Below the pieces are notes generated by a model that was not told the DNA's origin, made no database searches, and was given only the letters and a program-made list of their open reading frames with translations. This document shows, piece by piece, positions 8,112 through 16,223 of a DNA stretch of 64,000 nucleotides. Both the position numbers and the translations under genes were made by a program. How positions within the stretch are numbered: position 1 is the stretch's first letter; every line of letters begins with the position of its first letter. Origin of the DNA: Streptomyces brasiliensis (GTDB taxonomy: Bacteria; Actinomycetota; Actinomycetes; Streptomycetales; Streptomycetaceae); contig NZ_BMQA01000008.1 of NCBI RefSeq assembly GCF_014647875.1, positions 248,001 to 312,000 of the forward strand. Direction: 5' to 3'.

Positions 8112-9527
8112 CTAGGACGCCGCCCCGACCGCCTTCGCGGCCTCGCGCACCGCGCCCGCGACCGCTCCGGCGACCTTGTCGTTGAAGACGCTCGGAACGA
8201 TGTAGTTCGGGTTCAGCTCGTCCTCGGTCACCACGTCGGCCAGGGCCTGAGCGGCGGCGAGCATCATGTCCGTGTTGACGGTCCGGGACTGTGCGTCGAG
8301 GAGACCCCGGAAGACACCCGGGAAGACCAGCACGTTGTTGATCTGGTTGGGGAAGTCGGAGCGGCCCGTGGCCACAACCGCCGCCGTCTGACGGGCGATT
8401 GCCGGGTCGACCTCGGGGTCGGGGTTCGCGAGCGCGAACACGATGGCGTCCTCGGCCATGGCGGCCACGTCGACGCCGTCGAGCACGTTCGGGGCCGAGA
8501 CGCCGATGAAGACGTCGGCGCCGCGCACAGCCTCCTTCAGGGTGCCGGTCAGGCCCTCGTGGTTGGTGTTGTCGGCGATCCAGCGCAGCGGCGAGTCGGC
8601 TGCGGCGCCCACCAGGTCTTCGCGGCCGGCGTGCACGACGCCGTGGATGTCGGCGACGACGGCGTTCTTCACGCCCGCGGCGAGGAGCAGCTTCAGGATG
8701 GCCGTACCGGCCGCGCCGGCGCCGGACATCACGACGCGAATGCTCTCAACTGCCTTGCCGGTGACGCGAAGTGCGTTCTTCAGGGCGGCGAGGACGACGA
8801 TCGCCGTGCCGTGCTGGTCGTCGTGGAAGACGGGGATGTCGAGGGCCTCACGGAGCCGCGCCTCGATCTCGAAGCAGCGCGGCGCGGAGATGTCCTCGAG
8901 GTTGATGCCGGCGAACCCGGGGGCGATCGCCTTGACGATCTCGACGATCGCGTCGGTGTCCTGGGTGTCCAGGCAGAGCGGCCAGGCGTCGATGCCGGCG
9001 AACCGCTTGAAGAGGGCCGCCTTGCCCTCCATGACCGGCAGCGCGGCCTTCGGACCGATGTTGCCGAGGCCCAGCACGGCGGAGCCGTCCGTCACGACCG
9101 CAACGGAATTGCGCTTGATGGTCAGGCGGCGGGCGTCCTCGGGGTTCTCGGCGATCGCCATGCAGACGCGGGCCACACCCGGTGTGTACACCATGGACAG
9201 GTCGTCACGGTTGCGGATGGGGTGCTTGGACTGCATCTCGATCTTGCCACCGAGGTGCATGAGGAACGTACGGTCCGAGACCTTGCCCAGGGTCACGCCG
9301 TCGATGCCGCGCAGCTTGCTCACGATCTCGTCGGCGTGGGCGGTCGAGGTGGCCGCGATCGTGACGTCGATGCGGAGCTTCTCATGGCCGGACGCGGTGA
9401 CGTCGAGGCCGGTCACCGAGCCTCCGGAGGACTCCACGGCGGTGGTGAGCTGCGAGACGGCGGTTCCGCTCGCGGGCACCTCCAACCGGATGGTCATCGA
9501 GTAGGAGACGCTGGGCGCCGTTGCCAT
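8112..9527 (-). CDS. NAD-dependent malic enzyme with N-terminal ACT domain
   Basis: 471 residues. It oxidatively decarboxylates malate to pyruvate, linking the TCA cycle to gluconeogenic and fatty-acid precursors. An ACT-type regulatory domain (about 8-85; SYSMTIRLEVP...) precedes the catalytic part: SMVYTPGVA with the catalytic Tyr, VTDGSAVLGLGNIGP, PVFHDDQHGTAIV with the metal-binding acids, and the dinucleotide fold GAGAAGTAI. The ACT domain suggests control by an amino acid or other small effector. Single-gene unit; from memory SCO2951. Confidence 0.93.
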   Translation of the reverse strand: MATAPSVSYSMTIRLEVPASGTAVSQLTTAVESSGGSVTGLDVTASGHEKLRIDVTIAATSTAHADEIVSKLRGIDGVTLGKVSDRTFLMHLGGKIEMQSKHPIRNRDDLSMVYTPGVARVCMAIAENPEDARRLTIKRNSVAVVTDGSAVLGLGNIGPKAALPVMEGKAALFKRFAGIDAWPLCLDTQDTDAIVEIVKAIAPGFAGINLEDISAPRCFEIEARLREALDIPVFHDDQHGTAIVVLAALKNALRVTGKAVESIRVVMSGAGAAGTAILKLLLAAGVKNAVVADIHGVVHAGREDLVGAAADSPLRWIADNTNHEGLTGTLKEAVRGADVFIGVSAPNVLDGVDVAAMAEDAIVFALANPDPEVDPAIARQTAAVVATGRSDFPNQINNVLVFPGVFRGLLDAQSRTVNTDMMLAAAQALADVVTEDELNPNYIVPSVFNDKVAGAVAGAVREAAKAVGAAS

Positions 9528-9926
9528 GGCCGACTTCCTCTGCTTTCACCGTGTCGCGAGTTGTGCCGTCCGATCGTCGCACCTACCCCCGAGTACGTGC
9601 CAACCGCATCGGATTGCGGACGTTTTGTTCACGCACAGATACACAGAGGTACATCTATCGGAAAACTGTTTCCACCATACGAGAGCTGCTCGAACGAAGA
9701 AAGAGGCCCACGTCACACACGACGTGGGCCTCTCCTCCGTTCATGACACCGACCCGCCATGCTCGCCTCGCGGCAAGTGGTCGCTCGCAGCGACTAAGGT
9801 TGGGCCCGGGGGCTTGGATCGAGCCGGTGTCACACCTAGGCTAACAAACGGATCCCGTAAGGCCATTCCCGTCCGGTGGGTTCACAGGAAACCGCCGGTT
9901 CGCAGCAATGCGCCCCCTCACGCCCA
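9528..9926. other. intergenic region between the helD-like and malic enzyme genes
   Basis: 399 bases. It holds the helD terminator (9702-9733) and an unusually AT-rich stretch at about 9600-9690 that is the likely malic enzyme promoter region, including a short GGAAA-ACTG-TTTCC inverted repeat at 9660-9673. Nothing else was recognised. Confidence 0.5.
9702..9733 (-). terminator. terminator of the helD-like gene
   Basis: The 13-bp perfect arms AGAGGCCCACGTC and GACGTGGGCCTCT flank a six-base loop. On the minus strand the stem is followed by TTCTTCG, a short U-rich tail. Confidence 0.85.
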
Positions 9927-12332
9927 TCAGTCCCTGAGCAGGTCCGGCACCCCGGCCGCGTCCGGCTCGTCCCGCTCGCCCGACACCACCGTCAGCTGCT
10001 GAGTGGCCCGGGTCAGGGCGACGTACAGCACCCGCAGGCCGGCAGGCGACTCGTCGGCGATCTCCGCGGGCGAGACGACGACCGTCGCGTCGTACTCCAG
10101 GCCCTTCGCCTCCAGGCTGCCGAGCGCCACCACCCGGTCGCCGAGCCCGTCGAGCCAGCGCGCGGCCTCCGCGCGCCGGTTCATAGCGACGACCACGCCG
10201 ACCGTGCCGTCGACCTGGTCGAGCAGCCGCTCGGCCGCCGCACGCACGCTCTTCGCCAACGAGTCCCCTGCGGCGGCGAAACGCGGCCGGATCCCGGTGG
10301 ACCGTACGGCGGACGGGGACTCGGACCCTGGCATGGCGAGGGCGAGCACCTTGGCGGCCAGCTCGGCGATCTCGGCCGGGTTGCGGTAGTTCACGGTGAG
10401 CCGGAACCGGCGCCGGGGCCGCGTGCCCAGGGCCTCGTCCCGCGCCTCGGCCGCCTCGTCCGGGTCGGACCAGGAGGACTGGGCCGGGTCGCCGACGACC
10501 GTCCACGTGGCGTGCCGGCCGCGGCGGCCGACCATGCGCCACTGCATCGGCGTGAGGTCCTGCGCCTCGTCGACGATGACATGGGCGTACTCGGTGCGCT
10601 CCTGTGCCAGCCGCTCGGCCCGCTCGCGCTGCGACTCCTCGCGGACCGGCATCAGCTCCTCGAGGCCGGTGAGCTGGTCCAGCGGGTCCAGGTCGCGCTT
10701 CTTCCTGGGGCGGGCCGGGGCGCCGAGGACGGCCTGGAGCTCGTCGAGCATCGCGATGTCGTGCACGGAGTACCTGTCCCGCCGCAGCGACCGGGCGACC
10801 TTGCGCACCTCGCCGGGGTTCAGGACCCGGCGGGCCCAGCGCCCGAGCCGCCGCTCGTCGGCCATCGCCGCGAGCACGGCCTGCGGGGTCAGCTCAGGCC
10901 ACCAGGCGTCGAGGAAATCGATGAACGCGTCCTCCGCGGTGATGTCCTCGTCGAACGACGACCGCAGCTCGGCGGCCAGCTCCGGATCGGAGTGCCGCCC
11001 GGCGGCGCCGGACTGCGCCCACAGCGCGTCCAGCAGCAGCTTGCGCGCACGGGGCCGCAGCAGATTGACGGGCGCGGTACCACCGAGGGCACTGCGCCGG
11101 ATGTGCTCCAGCTCGGCGGCCTCCAGCTCGAGCCGGCGCCCGAAGGCGACGACGCGGAGGCGGGTGGGAGGAGCGACGGGAGCCTGCGGCGGCGCGTCGC
11201 CGTCGTCACCGAAGGCGAGCTGACCGGCTGCCGCGCCCACGTGCCCGGCACCCGCACCCGCCCGCGTACCTGCGCCCGGTCCCAGTTCCAGCGCCCCCCG
11301 CGCCGCCTTGCGCAGCACCTTGAGCATGCGGTACGAGCCCTTCGCACGGGCCACCGACGGGGAGTCGTACAGCGTGGCCTCCGTGCCGTCGACGAGTGAG
11401 CCGATCGCGCGGATGGCGACCTGGCCCTCCTCGCCGAGGGACGGCAGCACGCCCTCGGTGTACGCCACGAGCAGCGGGGTCGGTGAGACGATCAGGATCC
11501 CACCCGCGTACCGCCGCCGGTCCTGGTAGAGCAGGTAGGCGGCGCGGTGCAGGGCCACGGCCGTCTTGCCGGTGCCCGGACCGCCCTCGACGTACGTCAC
11601 GGAGGCGGCCGGGGCTCGGATGACCAGGTCCTGCTCGGCCTGGATGGACGCGACGATGTCCCGCATGGTGTGCGTACGGGCCTGGCCGAGCGCGGCCATC
11701 AGGGCACCGTCGCCGATGACGGGCAGCTCGTCGCCGTCGAGGGACGCGGTCAGCTCGGGGCGCATCAGGTCGTCCTCGACCCCGAGGACGCGGCGCCCCT
11801 TGGAGCGGATGACCCGGCGCCGGACGACCCGGCCCGGATCGACCGGGGTGGACCGGTAGAACGGCGCCGCGGCGGGCGCGCGCCAGTCGATGACCAGCGG
11901 CGCGTAGTCCTGGTCCAGGACGCCGATGCGGCCGATGTGCAGGGTCTCGGCGATGTCGGCGGTGTTGTCGTCGCGCACGGCGCCCTCGGCCGGCTCGACG
12001 GCGGTGTAGGCGCCGTCCGGCCCCTTCTTGCCGTCCTTGCCGAGCAGCAGGTCGATCCGCCCGAAGAGGAAGTCCTCGAACTCGTTGTTGAGCCGATTGA
12101 GGTGGACCCCGGCCCGGAAGACCTGCGCGTCCCGCTCGGCCAGCGCGCCAGGCGTACCCACCTGGCCGCGCTTGGCCGCGTCGTTCATGAGGAACTCCGC
12201 CTCGTGGATCTTCTCCTCGAGGCGCCGGTAAACCCGGTCGAGGTGTTCCTGTTCGACGCTGATCTCTCGGTCCCGTACGGAATCGTGGACGTGAACCGAG
12301 CCGACCGCAGATTGTTGAGCCTGAGCGGCCAC
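9927..12332 (-). CDS. HelD-like RNA polymerase-associated ATPase, UvrD/Rep superfamily
   Basis: 801 residues. The N-terminal antiparallel coiled coil (EQEHLDRVYRRLEEKIHEAEF) is typical of HelD, which inserts into RNA polymerase channels and recycles stalled enzyme. Helicase motifs follow: Walker A GGPGTGKTAVALHR near residue 250, VIVDEAQDLTP (Walker B) near 580, and LRVLYVALTRATQQL (motif VI) near the end. A low-complexity Gly/Ala linker lies near residue 360. The related HelR of S. venezuelae displaces rifampicin from RNA polymerase; whether this protein does so is not shown, and I found no rifamycin-associated element upstream. GTG start, with GAAGGGGG just before it, inside a hairpin arm. 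Confidence 0.88.
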   Translation of the reverse strand: MAAQAQQSAVGSVHVHDSVRDREISVEQEHLDRVYRRLEEKIHEAEFLMNDAAKRGQVGTPGALAERDAQVFRAGVHLNRLNNEFEDFLFGRIDLLLGKDGKKGPDGAYTAVEPAEGAVRDDNTADIAETLHIGRIGVLDQDYAPLVIDWRAPAAAPFYRSTPVDPGRVVRRRVIRSKGRRVLGVEDDLMRPELTASLDGDELPVIGDGALMAALGQARTHTMRDIVASIQAEQDLVIRAPAASVTYVEGGPGTGKTAVALHRAAYLLYQDRRRYAGGILIVSPTPLLVAYTEGVLPSLGEEGQVAIRAIGSLVDGTEATLYDSPSVARAKGSYRMLKVLRKAARGALELGPGAGTRAGAGAGHVGAAAGQLAFGDDGDAPPQAPVAPPTRLRVVAFGRRLELEAAELEHIRRSALGGTAPVNLLRPRARKLLLDALWAQSGAAGRHSDPELAAELRSSFDEDITAEDAFIDFLDAWWPELTPQAVLAAMADERRLGRWARRVLNPGEVRKVARSLRRDRYSVHDIAMLDELQAVLGAPARPRKKRDLDPLDQLTGLEELMPVREESQRERAERLAQERTEYAHVIVDEAQDLTPMQWRMVGRRGRHATWTVVGDPAQSSWSDPDEAAEARDEALGTRPRRRFRLTVNYRNPAEIAELAAKVLALAMPGSESPSAVRSTGIRPRFAAAGDSLAKSVRAAAERLLDQVDGTVGVVVAMNRRAEAARWLDGLGDRVVALGSLEAKGLEYDATVVVSPAEIADESPAGLRVLYVALTRATQQLTVVSGERDEPDAAGVPDLLRD

Positions 12333-12333
12333 C

Positions 12334-12385
12334 GGGCCCCCTTCTGACGTGCTGGGCAGCCGTCAACCGTACGCGAAGGGGGCCC
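12334..12385 (-). promoter_or_regulatory. long-loop hairpin that contains the helD ribosome binding site
   Basis: GGGCCCCCTTC (12334-12344) and GAAGGGGGCCC (12375-12385) are perfect 11-bp inverted repeats with a 30-base loop, between the rsuA stop and the helD start. In minus-strand RNA the second arm carries the helD Shine-Dalgarno sequence, so a folded hairpin would hide it. It could instead be an attenuating terminator for sigU-rsuA transcripts. Confidence 0.6.
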
Positions 12386-12392
12386 GCGGAAG

Positions 12393-13217
12393 CTACGCGT
12401 CGACGTCCACGAGCTTCTTTCCGTCGAAGGTCATGACCTCGAAGTGATCGATCTGGTTCGGGGAGAAGGCCGCTCCGCCGTGCACGTAGAGGGGGTTCTT
12501 GGCCTCCTCCGACTTGGCGTTCGCGATGCCGTAGCCCCAGTTCGGGACGGACCAGGAGGTCACCGTCTCGCGCTCGCCGTTCTTGCCGACGGCGATGAGC
12601 GAGCACTTCTGCGGGCCGGTGACGTTCTTGAGCTGGAGGACCGCGTGGGTGCCCCAGTTCTTCTTCTCCACGGCGACGGTGGCGGTGACATGGGTCGCCG
12701 GGTCCGTGGCCGACTTCTTGTCCGTCATGGTCTGAAAGGCCGCCTGGGCGGGTCCCACCGCCATGGTGTCGTCGCCGTGGTCCGAGCCGCCGCTCGCCGC
12801 CAGCACGGCCAGCGGGCCGCCGACGATCAGCGCGGCCGCGGCCGCGAGCATGAAGAAGCTGCGGCGGCGCTTGAGCGCACGTCGCTCCGACACCTCGTCG
12901 ACCAGCTTCTCCACGAGCCGCGGAGTGGGCTTCGCGGACAGGGACTCCCCGATCGAGGGCGTGCTGCCGGCACCCGGCAGGTCCGCGAGCGCGGCGAGCA
13001 TCGGCTCCATCCCGGCCAGCTCGTCGAGCTGCTGGGCGCACCACTCACAGCCGGCGAGATGGGCCTCGAAGGCGGTCGCCTCGGCGTCGTCCAGGATGCC
13101 GAGCGCGTAGGCACCGACGGTCTCGTGCTCGTTCGGGCCCGGAGATCCCTGCATGGGGCCACCATCACCCGGACCACCCGGTCCGAATCCTCGCATTCCC
13201 CCGTACACGCTGCTCAC
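12393..13217 (-). CDS. rsuA: anti-sigma factor RsuA (zinc-associated, membrane-anchored)
   Basis: 274 residues. The ZAS zinc motif is clear: His53-x3-Cys57-x2-Cys60 (AHLAGCEWC), with His31 upstream as a possible fourth ligand. One membrane segment spans about 121-141, leaving the sigma-binding domain in the cytoplasm and about 130 residues outside. The family holds a cognate ECF sigma factor inactive until a signal releases it. The GTG start overlaps the sigU stop (GTGA), the normal arrangement for a sigma/anti-sigma pair; from memory SCO2953. Confidence 0.93.
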   Translation of the reverse strand: MSSVYGGMRGFGPGGPGDGGPMQGSPGPNEHETVGAYALGILDDAEATAFEAHLAGCEWCAQQLDELAGMEPMLAALADLPGAGSTPSIGESLSAKPTPRLVEKLVDEVSERRALKRRRSFFMLAAAAALIVGGPLAVLAASGGSDHGDDTMAVGPAQAAFQTMTDKKSATDPATHVTATVAVEKKNWGTHAVLQLKNVTGPQKCSLIAVGKNGERETVTSWSVPNWGYGIANAKSEEAKNPLYVHGGAAFSPNQIDHFEVMTFDGKKLVDVDA

Positions 13218-13789
13218 GCCGTCACCCCCCGCTCCTCCAGTGCCAGCTTCATCGATCGCAGGGCGTAGAACACCCGAGAACGGACCGTGCCGCTGGGTAT
13301 GCCCAGCGTCTCGGCCGCCTCATTGACGGTACGCCCCTTGAAGTACGTCTCGACGAGAACCTCCCGGTGGGCCGGTGTCAGGTCGTCGAGCGCGTCCGAC
13401 AGCGTCATCAGCCACAGCGCCTTGTCGATCTCGTCCTCCGCGGGGATGACCTCCAGCGGCGACGGATCGACCTCCTGCGGCCGGGCCTGCCGGCTGCGGT
13501 GGCCGTCGATGACGATGCGGCGCGCGACCGTCACCAGCCAGGGGCGTACCGATCCGGTCGCCCGATTGAGCTGACCGGCGTTCTTCCAGGCACGGATGAG
13601 CGTCTCCTGCACAACGTCCTCTGCTCGCTGGCGATCACCGGCAACCAGCCGCAGGACATACGCGAGAAGGGGTCCGGCGTGCTCCCGATACAGGGCACGC
13701 ATCAACTCCTCGTCGGGTTCCGAGGGCTGGGACATGCGATGCCGGGCCCTCGAGCCACGTTCATTGGCCACGACGGAATCCTTACGCAC
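13214..13789 (-). CDS. sigU: ECF RNA polymerase sigma factor SigU
   Basis: 191 residues from the GTG at 13789, chosen because GGAGGT lies four to five bases upstream; an internal ATG at 13735 would give 173 residues but has a poor ribosome site. Region 2 (LYREHAGPLLAYVLRLVAGD, AEDVVQETLIRAW) recognises the -10, and region 4 (AHREVLVETYFKGRTVNEAAE, GIPSGTVRSRVFYALR) is a helix-turn-helix for the -35. It is coupled to rsuA. In S. coelicolor, unrestrained SigU alters secretion and blocks development. Confidence 0.93.
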   Translation of the reverse strand: MRKDSVVANERGSRARHRMSQPSEPDEELMRALYREHAGPLLAYVLRLVAGDRQRAEDVVQETLIRAWKNAGQLNRATGSVRPWLVTVARRIVIDGHRSRQARPQEVDPSPLEVIPAEDEIDKALWLMTLSDALDDLTPAHREVLVETYFKGRTVNEAAETLGIPSGTVRSRVFYALRSMKLALEERGVTA

Positions 13790-14082
13790 GCCCACCTCCG
13801 ATGTCCGGGGGTTCCCCCAGTCGGTCGCTCGTCCACGGGTACGGAGGCGGGGTGCGTCGTGTTCAAACCTGGGTGACAGTTTTCTCTTGCGTGCCATGAC
13901 GAGAGGGACATGGCCCCACATTCCCGCCGCGCGATCTTTGCATTTCCGACACAAGGGGATGGGGCACGACTCATCACCCCGAGACCGCAGCCAAACCCGA
14001 TGTTGCCGAAATCACTTCGAGCACACTTCAACGGCAGGGCGACGAAAGGGACATGCAGCACATTCAGGACCGGGCGGCGTGC
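13790..14082. other. sigU upstream region
   Basis: About 290 bases between the CGNR gene stop and the sigU start. It must hold the sigU promoter. I could not pick a convincing ECF-type promoter or terminator by eye. Confidence 0.35.
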
Positions 14083-14679
14083 TCAGGCCCGGGCGAGGGC
14101 GGCCCGCCGGCGGTGCCGGGCCACCCGCTCCCGGTTCCCGCAGACCTCACTGGAGCACCAGCGCCTCCGGCGCCCGCGGGACGTGTCGAGGTACACGATG
14201 GGGCAGTTGTCCCCCTCGCACTCGCGGACGGCGGCCCACGCGACGGGGTCGGTCAGCAGCTCCACCGCGTCCCGGGCGACGGCGGCGAGCAGCGCGGCAC
14301 ACTCCGGCGGACCGTCCAGCTCCCGGACGAGCGTGCCGTCTTCCCGCGGTACGGCGCGTGGGACAGGAGGTGGTGCGGCACGGGCGACCCCGTTGACGCG
14401 GGCGAGCGCGATGTCGTACGGCCGTCCGTCGCCCGCGAGTTGGGCCCTCACCAACTGCCCGATCCGCCCGCGCAGTTCACGAAATCCCACGAGCCAGCCG
14501 GCATCGGCGTGGGCCAGCGGCGTGCCCACCGGGACGAGCCCGGACCCGACGATCCAGGCGCGCAACGGCTCGAGGGAGTCGAGCCGTTCCTCGGGATGGG
14601 TGGTGGCGAGGAGATCCAGACAGATCCGCCCGGCGTCGAACCGCAGCTCGTAGGGGACCGTGGCCGTACTCAGTGCCAT
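14083..14679 (-). CDS. CGNR zinc-finger protein with ABATE-like N-terminal domain
   Basis: 198 residues. The C-terminus carries the CGNR finger: cysteines in CEGDNC and CSSEVCGNRERVARHRRR, a basic nucleic-acid-binding segment. The N-terminal part (RFDAGRICLDLLATTHPEERLDSLEPLRAWI) resembles the stress-sensor-like domain usually paired with CGNR in actinobacterial regulators. A role as transcription regulator is inferred from the family only. ATG at 14679. It stands alone between sigU and nnaR. Confidence 0.85.
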   Translation of the reverse strand: MALSTATVPYELRFDAGRICLDLLATTHPEERLDSLEPLRAWIVGSGLVPVGTPLAHADAGWLVGFRELRGRIGQLVRAQLAGDGRPYDIALARVNGVARAAPPPVPRAVPREDGTLVRELDGPPECAALLAAVARDAVELLTDPVAWAAVRECEGDNCPIVYLDTSRGRRRRWCSSEVCGNRERVARHRRRAALARA

Positions 14680-14971
14680 GTGCCTGTCACCGCCTAGGGC
14701 AGGGGAACCTTTCCCTCTCCCACAGTGCCTGCCCGCTCGCGCGGCCGGAACCCCTGGAACCTCTGGACGTACGCGTATGCGCTCGCGCGTCCCGACGATG
14801 TTCCGTGCGGGGGCACGTGCGTTGGCTGGAGCCATGACGCAGAACACCCCCGGCGGCACGGGTGGGCGATGGGGGTCCGCCCGCTCGAGCGAAGCCGAGA
14901 GTGGGGGAGGCACCCTGCCCGCGCCGGCAGGCGGACCCGCCCCCGGCCGACCCCGGCCCACCCGCACAACC
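14680..14971. other. intergenic region between nnaR and the CGNR gene
   Basis: About 290 bases with no gene I can support. It includes the dispersed repeat at 14870-14910 and must contain the promoter of the CGNR gene. Confidence 0.4.
14870..14910. repeat. interspersed Streptomyces repeat, copy A
   Basis: Core CGCTCGAGCGAAGCCGAGAG flanked by G-runs (GGGGGTCC before, TGGGGGAGG after). A second copy at 61026-61066 matches at about 36 of 40 positions on the same strand. I recall this element as common between Streptomyces genes. The core contains a CTCG-n8-CGAG inverted repeat. Confidence 0.75.
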
Positions 14972-16138
14972 TCACGCGTCCGCATACTTGGCATCGGACG
15001 CCGCATCCAACGCCAACCGATACCCACGCTTCACCACGGTCTGAATCAACTTCGGCGCCCCCAGTGCCGTACGCAACCGAGCCATGGCCGTCTCCACGGC
15101 ATGCTCGTCCCGTCCCGCCCCCGGCAACGCCCGCAGCAGATCGGCCCGGCCGACCACCCACCCCGGCCGCCGCGACAACGCGCGCAGCAGCGACATCCCC
15201 GCCGGCGACACCGGCTTCAGGTCCCCGTCCACCAGCACCGCGTGCCCCCGGATCTCCACCCGGTGCCCGGCGATCGGCAACGCCCGTGCCCGCCTGGGCA
15301 GTTCCTGGCACAGCAGCTGCACGAGCGGCCCGAGCCGGAAACGCTCGGGCTGCACGGTGTCGACCCCCCGTGCCTGCAACGGCAAGGCGGTCACCGGCCC
15401 GACGCAAGCGGGCAGCACGTCATGGTGGAGGGCGTTGATCAACTCCCCCGCCAGTCCCCGCTCCTCGGCCCGGGACAGCAGCGAGGCGGCGGCAGGCGCG
15501 CTGGTGAACGTCAGCGCGTCCAGCCCGCGCGAGACGGTGGCGTCCAGCAGCCGGTCCACCGGCCCGATGTCCTCGGGCGGCATCCACCGGTACACCGGCA
15601 CGGGAACGACCTCGGCTCCCCCGGCCCGCAGCGACTCGACGAACCCGGGCAGCGGCTCGCCGTGCAGCTGTACGGCGATACGGCGCCCGTCGACTCCTTC
15701 CTCCAGCAACAGGTCGAGCACCTCGGCCATGGACTCGCTGGTCGGCGACCACTCCTCGGTCAGCCCGGCGGCACGGATCGCGCCCTTGACCTTCGGCCCG
15801 CGCGCAAGCAGTTCCACGCCCCGCAACCGCCCGAGCAGCTGCTCACCGAACCCCCACCCGTCGGCGGCCTCGACCCACCCACGGAAACCGATGGCGGTGG
15901 TGGCCACGACCACGTCCGGCACCTGGTCGATGATCTCCTTGGTGGCGGCGAGGAGTTCACCGTCGTCGGCCAGCGGCACGATCCGCAGGGCGGGCGCGTG
16001 GAGCACGACGGCTCCGCGTCGCTGGAGCAGGGCCCCGAGTTCGTCGGCCCGGCGCGCGGCGGTCACGCCCACGGTGAACCCGGCCAGGGGACCGTGTTCC
16101 GGTAGCTGCTGTTCGTCGTGCATGGCGATGGCGTGCAT
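14972..16138 (-). CDS. nnaR: NnaR-like nitrogen assimilation regulator: uroporphyrinogen-III synthase domain plus winged helix
   Basis: 388 residues. An N-terminal HemD-like fold covers about 18-265 (PLAGFTVGVTAARRADELGALL, TFTSAPAAASLL). A C-terminal OmpR-type winged helix covers about 290-380 (SPAGMSLLRALSRRPGWVVGRADLL, VETAMARLRTALG, TVVKRGYRL). This fusion immediately follows narK, as for SCO2958 (NnaR), described as a GlnR-controlled regulator that assists nitrate and nitrite gene expression. The HemD part is probably a sensor or scaffold. AGGAGAG lies just before the ATG. A terminator separates it from narK, so it may have its own promoter. Confidence 0.88.
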   Translation of the reverse strand: MHAIAMHDEQQLPEHGPLAGFTVGVTAARRADELGALLQRRGAVVLHAPALRIVPLADDGELLAATKEIIDQVPDVVVATTAIGFRGWVEAADGWGFGEQLLGRLRGVELLARGPKVKGAIRAAGLTEEWSPTSESMAEVLDLLLEEGVDGRRIAVQLHGEPLPGFVESLRAGGAEVVPVPVYRWMPPEDIGPVDRLLDATVSRGLDALTFTSAPAAASLLSRAEERGLAGELINALHHDVLPACVGPVTALPLQARGVDTVQPERFRLGPLVQLLCQELPRRARALPIAGHRVEIRGHAVLVDGDLKPVSPAGMSLLRALSRRPGWVVGRADLLRALPGAGRDEHAVETAMARLRTALGAPKLIQTVVKRGYRLALDAASDAKYADA

Positions 16139-16164
16139 GGCTCTCCTAGCTGGGCCGCATGCCG

Positions 16165-16198
16165 ACCGAGCCTGTCAAGGGCGCGTGACAGGCTCGGT
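16165..16198 (-). terminator. hairpin between narK and nnaR
   Basis: Perfect 13-bp arms ACCGAGCCTGTCA and TGACAGGCTCGGT with an 8-base loop lie 26 bases after the narK stop, consistent with termination or partial read-through into nnaR. Confidence 0.8.
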
Positions 16199-16223
16199 TC
16201 GGCTTGATGTCGCCGGTGTTACG

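Noticed and set aside
7272..9746. Long open frames antisense to hupA and the malic enzyme
   Set aside because: These are mirror frames caused by high GC at third codon positions; the minus-strand genes have clear conserved motifs.
12333..12392. Rifamycin-associated element upstream of the helD-like gene
   Set aside because: The inverted repeat here does not match the 19-bp element recalled from helR-type genes, so inducible rifampicin resistance is not claimed.
14834..14971. Plus-strand gene starting MTQNTPGGTGG
   Set aside because: The frame runs through a dispersed repeat and then antisense through the whole nnaR gene with low-complexity sequence; no protein family fits.
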